DNA of 16,290 bases from [Eubacterium] saphenum. GTDB taxonomy: Bacteria; Bacillota; Clostridia; Oscillospirales; Ruminococcaceae. Shown piece after piece: positions 1 through 5,497 of this stretch. The stretch's first letter is position 1; the number at the start of each line of letters is the position of its first letter. The DNA lies in NCBI GenBank assembly GCA_004555855.1, contig SFJQ01000050.1, positions 1-16,290 on the forward strand, written 5' to 3'. Below the pieces are notes generated by a model. That model made no database searches, was not told the origin of the DNA, and saw only the letters and a program-made list of their open reading frames with translations. Made by a program: the position numbers and the translations under genes.

Positions 1-1377
1 GTGAAAACCAAATCGTTTATTGTTAGTACTATTATAATGGCAATTCTTGTGGCGGCGATGTTCGCGCTTGTGAATATTCTTCCCGTTGCTCTTTCGGACA
101 AGAACGGCGGCGAAGGCGATTCTTCGTCTGTCAAGGATATTTTTGATTTTGAAAAGGTGTATATCGTTGATGAAACGGGAATTGTCACCGATGAAAACAT
201 CGCCGAGCTTGTTGCAAACGGCATAAAAGCGGAGCGCACGGATAAATCCGCAGACGACGCGGTAGCGCAGGTCGCAAAGACCGAGGGAGTACAGGCGGCT
301 GTTGTTTTCTCGGCTGAAAAGAACACGAACGGCGACATAATCTCCTACACGGAGAGAACGTTCTACTCCCCGAATGGCAGCAAAACGGCGTCTGCGCTTT
401 CCTCGACAATGACGGAATTTTTCAGAATGTGCAACGTAAAGCGCCTTGGAATTGACCCCGACGCATACGCTCAGTCGCAGATAACGATTAACACGAGAAC
501 CGTTGAAGCCGGTCAGGAGGAGCTTAACGTTATCGCGGGTATGCTTCATTACATTATCCCGATTGTTGTGTCGCTGATGCTGTTTATGCTTATTTTCGTT
601 TACGGAAACACCATCGCGCAGTCGATTGCCATTGAGAAAACAAGCCGTGTTATGGAGCTGCTTCTGACGAGCGTCAGACCGCTTGCTGTGGTTATCGGCA
701 AGGTGCTGGCAATGGGGCTTGTGAGCCTTGCACAATTTGTGCTTATCATAGCTGTCGGCGCCGGAAGTATGGCGATAAGCGCGCCTTTCGGCATAATGGG
801 ACAGATTGCGCCGCTTCTTTCGGACTCCGAGCTGCTTGCGGGCGGAATGGCAAATGCGGCTGCTGCGGGTGTTGACATCAGTCAGTTCTCGATTGCACAG
901 GCAGTCGGCAGCATTCTCGAGAAATTCACTCCCGTCAACATCATTCTTATTGTGCTTACATTCATCATCGGCTTCCTGTTTTTCGCGCTGCTGGCGGCAC
1001 TTGTCGGCGCGTCCGTTTCGAGAATGGAGGACTTGCAGGCGGCTATGCAGCCGTATTCGTTTGTTGGTCTTGTGGGATTTTTCCTCGCGTATTACCCGAT
1101 TATTTTCAATGCGGAGTCGCTTGAAGGCGGAAGCTCGGGTGTGAACAGCGTTCAGGTTTTCTCGTATTATTTCCCTGTGAGCAGCCCGTTTGCGCTGCCG
1201 AGCGCGGTTATACTCGGGCAGCTTGATACGCTTCAGAGCGCGATTGCGGTGGCGATACTGGCGGTATTCACGGTACTGGTTTCGCTGCTGGTAAGCAAGG
1301 TTTACGAGGCGATTGTTCTGCATAACGGAAGCAGGCTGAAGGTTGGCGATATCCTGAAGATGGCGAAGAACAAGTAA
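1..1377 (+). CDS. ABC-2 type transporter permease, NatB-like (5' end outside window)
   Basis: Membrane subunit of an ABC exporter of the ABC-2/NatB kind; such permeases pair with a separate ATPase, which would lie upstream and is not visible. The visible 458 residues start with a membrane segment (about residues 6-31), followed by a large extracytoplasmic domain (about 32-175) and then a block of roughly five more hydrophobic helices (about 178-203, 225-260, 310-340, 350-370, 405-432). After the second helix the segment EKTSRVMELLLTSVRP is the conserved cytoplasmic ABC-2 signature that contacts the ATPase. Relatives normally have about 15-20 residues with basic character before the KTKSFI motif, and the frame is open at base 1, so the GTG at base 1 is probably an internal Val codon and the gene is cut by the window edge. 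The substrate (sodium, drug or peptide) cannot be told from the sequence. Confidence 0.85.
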   Translation: MKTKSFIVSTIIMAILVAAMFALVNILPVALSDKNGGEGDSSSVKDIFDFEKVYIVDETGIVTDENIAELVANGIKAERTDKSADDAVAQVAKTEGVQAAVVFSAEKNTNGDIISYTERTFYSPNGSKTASALSSTMTEFFRMCNVKRLGIDPDAYAQSQITINTRTVEAGQEELNVIAGMLHYIIPIVVSLMLFMLIFVYGNTIAQSIAIEKTSRVMELLLTSVRPLAVVIGKVLAMGLVSLAQFVLIIAVGAGSMAISAPFGIMGQIAPLLSDSELLAGGMANAAAAGVDISQFSIAQAVGSILEKFTPVNIILIVLTFIIGFLFFALLAALVGASVSRMEDLQAAMQPYSFVGLVGFFLAYYPIIFNAESLEGGSSGVNSVQVFSYYFPVSSPFALPSAVILGQLDTLQSAIAVAILAVFTVLVSLLVSKVYEAIVLHNGSRLKVGDILKMAKNK

Positions 1378-1402
1378 GTTTTCGCATTGTCTGATTATCG
1401 CC

Positions 1403-1489
1403 GCGAAGCGAAAAAAGTCTTTTTGGAAATCAAAGAACCTTTTTCTTCAGAAAAAGGTTCTTTGCCGCCGGAGGCACTGGAGCGAAGCG
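1403..1489 (+). repeat. Dispersed 3'-UTR hairpin repeat, copy A
   Basis: This element lies 25 bases after the permease stop codon. It shares three blocks, in the same order, with a second copy at 16194-16290: a 19-base block (1407-1425), an 18-base hairpin core CTTTTTCTTCAGAAAAAG (1439-1456), and a 16-base block GCCGCCGGAGGCACTG (1464-1479). The core sits in a perfect 14-bp stem, 1432-1445 against 1450-1463, with a TTCA loop. The octamer GCGAAGCG flanks the element on both sides (1403-1410 and 1482-1489). Position just after a stop codon suggests that it acts as a 3'-end or terminator structure, but the downstream U-run is short. No open reading frame lies inside it. Confidence 0.8.
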
Positions 1490-1626
1490 TAAATTCATAA
1501 AAAAGAACGCTTTCGCAGATTAAGCTTAACGCAGCGGCTTGAAATTCAGTTTCGCGACCATTGCCAAATTTTTTCGCGAACGCAAAAAAATTCGCAAACC
1601 CCTCTAATCAAACTTATCTTAGCAGA

Positions 1627-1728
1627 GCGGGTGCAGCCACGCACGTCCCGTCTTAAACGGGCGTGGCTGCACCCGCGCATTTTCGGAGGCTCGATGCCGC
1701 CGAAAATGCCTGGGTTTCGCAGAAACCC
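1627..1728. repeat. Cluster of three adjacent strong hairpins
   Basis: Three inverted repeats follow one another almost without gaps. The first pairs 1627-1642 with 1661-1676 over 16 perfect base pairs, and its loop holds a nested CCCGT/ACGGG stem (1647-1651 with 1657-1661). The second pairs GCATTTTCGG at 1677-1686 with 1700-1709 and continues inward as GGC/GCC (1688-1690 with 1696-1698) around a TCGAT loop. The third pairs GGGTTTC (1712-1718) with GAAACCC (1722-1728) around a 3-base loop. Short reading frames run through the region but have no ribosome binding site and only mirror the palindromes. The cluster may be a structured RNA, a palindromic mobile repeat, or a transcription barrier; the sequence alone does not decide. 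Confidence 0.7.
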
Positions 1729-1825
1729 CGAGTCTGCTTGCAAATCCTGCCGAAAATTCCCGCAAAGCCCGTCCTGTCCGCGAGAAATTCCGGCTCAGGA
1801 GCAGGTTCGTTTCACGCAGGAAAAC

Positions 1826-1868
1826 CCAAAATTCCCCGATTGCGAAAAAATTTCACCAAAATTCCCCG
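1826..1868. repeat. 13-bp direct repeat pair upstream of the rpsO promoter
   Basis: CCAAAATTCCCCG occurs exactly at 1826-1838 and again at 1856-1868, start to start 30 bp. A related copy, CGAAAATTCCCGC, lies at 1751-1763. The second copy ends 30 bp before the -35 box of the rpsO promoter, and an A-rich tract (1881-1894) lies between them. The spacing of about three helical turns would suit a protein binding site, but this is inference. The rest of 1490-1895 outside this pair and the hairpin cluster shows no gene and no other signal that I can support. Confidence 0.5.
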
Positions 1869-1898
1869 CAAATATTTAGGAAAATTTGAAAAAACCTC

Positions 1899-1927
1899 TT
1901 TACAAACGAAAAATAATGTGTTATAAT
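1899..1927 (+). promoter_or_regulatory. Housekeeping sigma promoter for rpsO
   Basis: TTTACA at 1899-1904 is followed by a 17-base spacer and a perfect TATAAT at 1922-1927. The A/T-rich stretch just upstream of the -35 box (1881-1894) resembles an UP element. The predicted transcript begins near 1934, giving a leader of about 127 bases before the rpsO start. Confidence 0.85.
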
Positions 1928-1933
1928 ATGGCT

Positions 1934-2060
1934 TGTGTACGCGCTGAAGATATGCGGCACATAATCCACCCCGTTCACGGACTGCGGATTTTGCTCGTTT
2001 CGAGAAGCACCGTATCCCTTTGCTGTGAACGCGGGAAATATTTTAAAAGAGGTGTAAAAA
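1934..2060 (+). promoter_or_regulatory. Structured rpsO leader, candidate S15 autoregulatory element
   Basis: The leader between the predicted start of transcription and rpsO is long for one small ribosomal gene and can fold. CGTTCAC (1972-1978) pairs perfectly with GTGAACG (2025-2031), and the stem extends by CCC/GGG (1969-1971 with 2033-2035) past one bulged C. Inside it are GGAT/ATCC (1986-1989 with 2014-2017) and a CTCG/CGAG hairpin (1994-1997 with 2001-2004). S15 represses its own synthesis in several bacteria, including Firmicutes, through leader structures that mimic its rRNA site, so that role is likely here. The match to a known S15 leader class has not been tested. The ribosome binding site AAGAGGTG (2047-2054) lies 12 bases beyond the outer stem. 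Confidence 0.45.
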
Positions 2061-2327
2061 ATGCTGAGAAAAGAAGAAAAAACTGCGGTTATCGAAGCTA
2101 ACCGCCTGCACGACCACGACACGGGTTCTCCCGAGGTTCAGATTGCCATTCTCACCAAGAGAATCAACGAGCTGACCGAACACATCAAGGTTCACAAGAA
2201 GGACCATCACTCCACTCGCGGTCTGCTCAAGATGGTAGGTCACAGAAGAAACCTGCTCAACTACCTTCAGAAGAAGGATATCGAGCGCTATCGTGCAATC
2301 GTGGCAAAGCTCGGACTCAGAAAGTAA
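2061..2327 (+). CDS. rpsO: 30S ribosomal protein S15
   Basis: S15 binds a three-way junction in the central domain of 16S rRNA early in 30S assembly and contributes a bridge to the 50S subunit. The 88-residue product has the family's usual length and its hallmark stretches: DTGSPEVQIA (residues 20-29), the helix with TKRINELTEHIK, the KDHHSTRGL motif (46-54) that contacts rRNA, and the basic LKMVGHRRNLLNYL helix. The ATG at 2061 follows the ribosome binding site AAGAGGTG with a 6-base spacer. It is the first gene after the promoter at 1899-1927, and pnp follows 174 bases downstream, the classic rpsO-pnp order. Identity is certain; regulation through the leader is inferred. Confidence 0.98.
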   Translation: MLRKEEKTAVIEANRLHDHDTGSPEVQIAILTKRINELTEHIKVHKKDHHSTRGLLKMVGHRRNLLNYLQKKDIERYRAIVAKLGLRK

Positions 2328-2334
2328 GCAAGCG

Positions 2335-2383
2335 GTTGACTGCGCGGCTGTCGGCAAAACGCCCTCAGCCGCATACGGTCAAC
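2335..2383 (+). terminator. Composite hairpin after rpsO, attenuator or partial terminator
   Basis: Beginning eight bases after the rpsO stop codon there is a nested stem: GTTGAC/GTCAAC (2335-2340 with 2378-2383), then GCGGCTG/CAGCCGC (2344-2350 with 2366-2372), then GGC/GCC (2353-2355 with 2361-2363) closing an AAAAC loop. The following sequence TTCTGCTTTATT is only moderately T-rich, so termination is probably incomplete and pnp could be reached by read-through. No separate promoter for pnp is apparent in the 174-base gap. A processing or stability role for the rpsO mRNA 3' end is equally possible. Confidence 0.6.
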
Positions 2384-2407
2384 TTCTGCTTTATTCGGGT
2401 GTGTCGG

Positions 2408-2451
2408 GCAATAAATTGAGCCGGTGAAAGCTCGCCGGTTGAATTTATTGC
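2408..2451 (+). promoter_or_regulatory. Long stem-loop in the pnp leader
   Basis: Bases 2408-2424 pair with 2435-2451 over 16 of 17 positions, with a single G-G mismatch (2418/2441) and a 10-base loop. The outer ten pairs (GCAATAAATT with AATTTATTGC) are perfect. A further TCGGGC/GCCCGA pairing (2404-2409 with 2461-2466) could compete with or extend the base. The structure ends about 50 bases before the pnp start. In Escherichia coli a pnp leader stem is cut by RNase III and PNPase then degrades its own message; the position here is analogous, but no homology is claimed. Confidence 0.6.
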
Positions 2452-2501
2452 AAACGCCGCGCCCGAGAAGTGAAAAATTTTACGAAAGGATTTTTTGGAC
2501 A

Positions 2502-4628
2502 ATGTTTGAAAATTACAGAGTGTTTAAAACAATGTTCGCAGGACGTGAGCTTACCGTTGAAACAGGTAAGGTCTGCGGTCTGGCAAACGGTTCCTGCTGG
2601 GTTAAGTACGGCGAAACAGTTGTTATGGTTAACGTAACCGCTTCCCCCAAGCCCCGCGAGGGCGTGGATTTCTTCCCGCTTTCCGTGGATTACGAGGAGA
2701 AGCTCTACTCCGTGGGCAAAATCCCCGGCGGCTTCCTCAAGAGAGAGGGCAGACCGAGCGAAAAGGCTATCCTGACTTCGCGCGTTGTTGACCGTCCTAT
2801 GCGCCCCTTGTTTCCGAAGGATATGAGAAACGACGTCGCTATCACGATGACCGTTCTTGCGGTTGACCCCGACTGCTCTCCCGAGATTATGGGTATGATT
2901 GGCGCGTCTGTCGCGGTTTCAATCTCCGATGTTCCGTGGAACGGCCCTATCGGCGGTATTTCCGTAGGTCTTGTTGACGGGGAAATCGTGCTTATGCCGA
3001 ACGCAGAACAGCGCGCAAAGAGCGACCTCAACCTCACCGTCGCTTCCTCCGAGAAAAAGGTTGTTATGATTGAGGCGGGCGCAAACGAGGTTGACGATGA
3101 CACGATGTTCAAGGCGATTATGGCAGGTCACGAGGAAATCGTGAAGAACATTATCCCGTTCATCAAGGACATTCAGGCACAAATCGGTAAGAAGAAGTTC
3201 TCGTTTGACAGCATGGAAGTTGACCACGATATGTACGAGGCAATCTCCGAGTTCGCTATCGAAAAGGTTCGCTACGCTATGGATACGGACGACAAGAACA
3301 TTCGCGAGGAGCGTTTGCAGCCCGTTTACGCCGAGGTTCACGAGAAATTTGACGAGGTTTATCCCGAGCAGATTCCGATGATTGACGAGTGTATGTACAA
3401 GCTCCAGAAGTTCGTTGTAAGACGCTGGCTGCTCGACGACGGAAAGCGCGTTGACGGAAGAAAGCTCGATGAAATCCGTCCGCTTGCCGCTGAAGTTGCA
3501 GTTCTTCCGAGAGTTCACGGTTCGGGCATCTTCACCCGCGGTCAGACGCAGGTTATGACAATCTGCACGCTCGGTCCCGTTTCCGACAGCCAGAAGCTCG
3601 AAGGTCTTGACGAGGAAGAAGGCAAGCGCTATATGCACCACTACAACTTCCCGTCCTACTCCGTCGGTGAAACAAAGGCTTCCAGAGGTCCCGGCAGACG
3701 TGAAATCGGTCACGGCGCGCTTGCAGAAAGAGCGCTGCTCCCCGTTATCCCGTCCGTTGAGGAGTTCCCCTATGCAATCAGACTTGTTTCCGAGGTGCTT
3801 TCCTCAAACGGTTCGACATCTCAGGGCTCTGTCTGCGGTTCAACGCTTGCGCTTATGGACGCGGGTGTTCCGATTAAAAAGCCGGTTGCGGGCATTTCCT
3901 GCGGTCTTATCACCGAGGGCGAGCGCTGGATGACAATGGTTGACATTCAGGGCGTCGAGGACTTCTTCGGCGATATGGACTTCAAGGTTGCGGGTACTCA
4001 CGACGGTATCACGGCAATTCAGATGGATTTGAAGATTGACGGTCTTACTCCCGAAATCATCAAGCAGGCATTTGAAACCACTCACAAGGCACGCGATTAT
4101 ATCCTTGACGAGGTTATGCTCAAGGCTATCGACAAGCCGCGTCCCACTGTCGGCAAGTATGCTCCGAAAATGCTCACGACAAAGGTTCCCGTGGATAAAA
4201 TCAGCGATGTTATCGGCAAGGGCGGAAAGGTTATCCAGAAGCTCTGCGCGGACTTCAAGGTTAAAATCGACGTGGACGAGGACGGAAACGTTTTCATCTG
4301 CGGCACGGATTTGGAGAAGGCGAACGCTTGCGTTCAGGTTATCTCGACTATTGTAAATCCTCCGGAAATCGGCGCGATTTACAAGGGCAAGGTTGTGAAG
4401 ATTATGAGCTTCGGCGCGTTTGTTGAGATTGCGCCCGGCAAGGACGGAATGGTTCATATCTCCAAGCTTGAAAACCGCCGCGTTGAGAAGGTTGAGGACG
4501 TGGTTTCGGTTGGCGATGAGATTATCGTTAAGGTAATGGAAATCGACAATCAGGGCAGGATTAACCTGTCGAGAAAGGACGCGCTTGCCGATATTGAGGC
4601 AAAGAAAAAGGCGCAGCAGCAGTGCTGA
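2502..4628 (+). CDS. pnp: Polyribonucleotide nucleotidyltransferase (PNPase)
   Basis: PNPase degrades RNA 3' to 5' by phosphorolysis, releasing nucleoside diphosphates, and works as a trimer, often with a helicase or RNase in a degradosome. The 708-residue product has the full family architecture: a first RNase PH domain from the N-terminus, an alpha-helical linker, a second RNase PH domain (about 320-540), a KH domain with the GKGG loop (572-575), and a C-terminal S1 domain (about 625-695, GKVVKIMSFGAFVEI). Catalytic Asp487, Asp493 and Lys495 correspond to D486, D492 and K494 of the E. coli enzyme. The ATG at 2502 is chosen because MFENYRVFKTMFAGREL matches the normal family N-terminus and AAAGGA (2485-2490) lies upstream. 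A longer frame from GTG 2424 starts in the leader hairpin and is rejected. It follows rpsO, as in most bacteria. Confidence 0.98.
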   Translation: MFENYRVFKTMFAGRELTVETGKVCGLANGSCWVKYGETVVMVNVTASPKPREGVDFFPLSVDYEEKLYSVGKIPGGFLKREGRPSEKAILTSRVVDRPMRPLFPKDMRNDVAITMTVLAVDPDCSPEIMGMIGASVAVSISDVPWNGPIGGISVGLVDGEIVLMPNAEQRAKSDLNLTVASSEKKVVMIEAGANEVDDDTMFKAIMAGHEEIVKNIIPFIKDIQAQIGKKKFSFDSMEVDHDMYEAISEFAIEKVRYAMDTDDKNIREERLQPVYAEVHEKFDEVYPEQIPMIDECMYKLQKFVVRRWLLDDGKRVDGRKLDEIRPLAAEVAVLPRVHGSGIFTRGQTQVMTICTLGPVSDSQKLEGLDEEEGKRYMHHYNFPSYSVGETKASRGPGRREIGHGALAERALLPVIPSVEEFPYAIRLVSEVLSSNGSTSQGSVCGSTLALMDAGVPIKKPVAGISCGLITEGERWMTMVDIQGVEDFFGDMDFKVAGTHDGITAIQMDLKIDGLTPEIIKQAFETTHKARDYILDEVMLKAIDKPRPTVGKYAPKMLTTKVPVDKISDVIGKGGKVIQKLCADFKVKIDVDEDGNVFICGTDLEKANACVQVISTIVNPPEIGAIYKGKVVKIMSFGAFVEIAPGKDGMVHISKLENRRVEKVEDVVSVGDEIIVKVMEIDNQGRINLSRKDALADIEAKKKAQQQC

Positions 4629-4640
4629 TATAAATTGTTA

Positions 4641-4691
4641 AGGGACGATTATCCGGTGGTTGTGTAAGGCATCATTTGAATGGTCGTCCCT
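4641..4691 (+). terminator. 8-bp inverted repeat with T-run between pnp and the lipoprotein gene
   Basis: AGGGACGA (4641-4648) and TCGTCCCT (4684-4691) are perfect inverted repeats separated by 35 bases, followed by ATTTTTATA. The T-run makes it a plausible 3' end for pnp, though the large loop is unusual for an intrinsic terminator. The right arm ends 8 bases before the AGGAGG of the next gene, so it could also affect translation there. Its shape also fits a small palindromic intergenic repeat. Confidence 0.45.
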
Positions 4692-4711
4692 ATTTTTATA
4701 GGAGGATAATT

Positions 4712-5161
4712 ATGAAGAGGATTTTAACTTTGTGTTTGACAGCCGCGATTGCGGTTTCTCTGGTTGGCTGCTCGGGCGACAAAAGCGGCATTTATTACAG
4801 CCAGTCCGACAACAGCAGCGTTGATTACAGCAAGCCCGACAACGGCAGCATGGATTACAGTCAGTCCGACAAAAGCGACGCTGATTACAGCAAGCCCGAA
4901 AGCACCGTCGTGAGCAGCGTCGATTTGGGAAGTGATAAGTATTCTAAGATTCAGGACGCAATATTGGAGTATGTAAACGAAGACATTTTGACAATGGGAG
5001 AATTAGAGGGGAAAATGCTTGAAAGCTATTCAAGCGTTTCCGGAACTAATTACATAAACGATGAGATTATGTACAATGAGCTTGTTTCAACCACTATTCC
5101 CACGATAAAACAACTTAACGATGAAGCAATTAGAGTCGGAAACAATCTTACAAGATATTGA
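4712..5161 (+). CDS. Small lipoprotein with tandem repeats, probably frameshifted at its 3' end
   Basis: The 149-residue product begins with a lipoprotein signal: basic MKR, a hydrophobic stretch, and the lipobox LVGC with Cys20 as the predicted lipidated residue, so it is expected on the outer face of the membrane. Residues 28-67 are four 10-residue repeats of the form DYSKPDNGSM, rich in Ser and Asp, likely a flexible spacer. The rest (about 76-140) is predicted helical. The start at ATG 4712 is set by AGGAGG (4700-4705) with a 6-base spacer; a TTG at 4676 in the same frame lies before the signal peptide and is rejected. The frame stops at 5159-5161 with the weak ending NNLTRY, while another frame continues with a family-like C-terminus, so the gene is probably disrupted. 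The family is not one I can name, and its function is unknown. Confidence 0.7.
   Translation: MKRILTLCLTAAIAVSLVGCSGDKSGIYYSQSDNSSVDYSKPDNGSMDYSQSDKSDADYSKPESTVVSSVDLGSDKYSKIQDAILEYVNEDILTMGELEGKMLESYSSVSGTNYINDEIMYNELVSTTIPTIKQLNDEAIRVGNNLTRY
4793..4912 (+). repeat. Four 30-bp tandem repeats inside the lipoprotein gene
   Basis: Units start at 4793, 4823, 4853 and 4883. Each encodes ten residues, beginning YYS or DYS followed by QSD or KP(D/E). Units 2 and 4 share KP and units 1 and 3 share QSD, which suggests that a 60-bp pair was duplicated. Length changes here by slippage or recombination would keep the reading frame. Confidence 0.85.
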
Positions 5162-5270
5162 TATGATAACGAAAGCGAATGATAAGCTTGTTGTCGCGAA
5201 TAACGCTGTTTCGGATTGGAAAGCACAAATTTTAACCCTTGCGGAACAGTATGGTGTTTCGATTGGCTGA
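5109..5270 (+). pseudogene. Out-of-frame C-terminal remnant of the lipoprotein
   Basis: In the frame offset by one base from the lipoprotein, codons are open from 5109 to the TGA at 5268-5270. From the ATG at 5121 they read 49 residues, including ITKANDKLVVANNAVSDWKA and ending LTLAEQYGVSIG. This is an amphipathic helical tail of the kind that ends many small clostridial lipoproteins, where the two parts are in one frame. No ribosome binding site precedes 5121. The simplest reading is a frameshift, perhaps with an internal deletion, somewhere in 5109-5158. A sequencing error or a programmed frameshift are alternatives. Confidence 0.5.
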
Positions 5271-5368
5271 TGGTCGGAGAATCCGTTTTGAACGGTTCTG
5301 AGAAGAGGGATAATTGGTTTGTGAAAAATGCCCAAAAAGCGACAAAAGACGATGAAAAAACAGATTAA
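5270..5368 (+). CDS. Possible 32-residue ORF overlapping the remnant (TGATG)
   Basis: An ATG at 5270 overlaps the TGA of the preceding remnant and opens a 32-codon frame ending at TAA 5366-5368. Its product is charged (Lys- and Asp-rich C-terminus) with no recognisable motif. There is no clear ribosome binding site, so translation would depend on coupling to the frame before it. It may be chance or more of a decayed gene. The remaining bases up to the rpsL promoter hold nothing else that I can see. Confidence 0.2.
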   Translation: MVGESVLNGSEKRDNWFVKNAQKATKDDEKTD

Positions 5369-5385
5369 TTGCAACAAAATTTCGG

Positions 5386-5417
5386 AAAAGCCCTTGACAA
5401 AAAGGGCTTTTTGCTTT
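5386..5417 (+). terminator. Intrinsic terminator upstream of rpsL
   Basis: AAAAGCCCTT (5386-5395) pairs perfectly with AAGGGCTTTT (5402-5411) around a GACAAA loop, and a T-rich stretch follows to 5417. It would end transcripts from the pnp/lipoprotein side. Its loop contains most of the -35 box of the rpsL promoter. Confidence 0.85.
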
Positions 5418-5422
5418 AAAAT
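5394..5422 (+). promoter_or_regulatory. rpsL-rpsG-fusA promoter overlapping the terminator
   Basis: A perfect TTGACA (5394-5399) is followed by exactly 17 bases and TAAAAT (5417-5422). The -35 box straddles the left arm and loop of the terminator hairpin and the spacer contains its right arm. A TATAAT at 5424-5429 lies 24 bases from this -35 and is too far to pair with it. Transcription should begin near 5429, giving a leader of about 70 bases. Confidence 0.8.
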
Positions 5423-5497
5423 ATATAATTGTGTGTTAGTATATTTTTCAATCGAGGGAAATAATAACATACAGATTAAATTTATGGAGGTGAAATA

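Noticed and set aside
1631..1879. Short plus- and minus-strand frames through the hairpin cluster
   Set aside because: They follow the palindromes, lack ribosome binding sites and have atypical composition.
2424..2501. N-terminal extension of PNPase from GTG 2424
   Set aside because: The GTG lies in the leader hairpin, has no ribosome binding site, and adds 26 residues that are foreign to the family.
4676..4711. Upstream TTG start for the lipoprotein
   Set aside because: It would place 12 residues before the signal peptide, and the strong AGGAGG serves the ATG at 4712.
4793..4912. CRISPR-like array
   Set aside because: The 30-bp units are contiguous, coding, and have no spacers.
5424..5429. 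TATAAT as the -10 box for rpsL
   Set aside because: It lies 24 bases from TTGACA; TAAAAT at 5417-5422 has the exact 17-base spacing.
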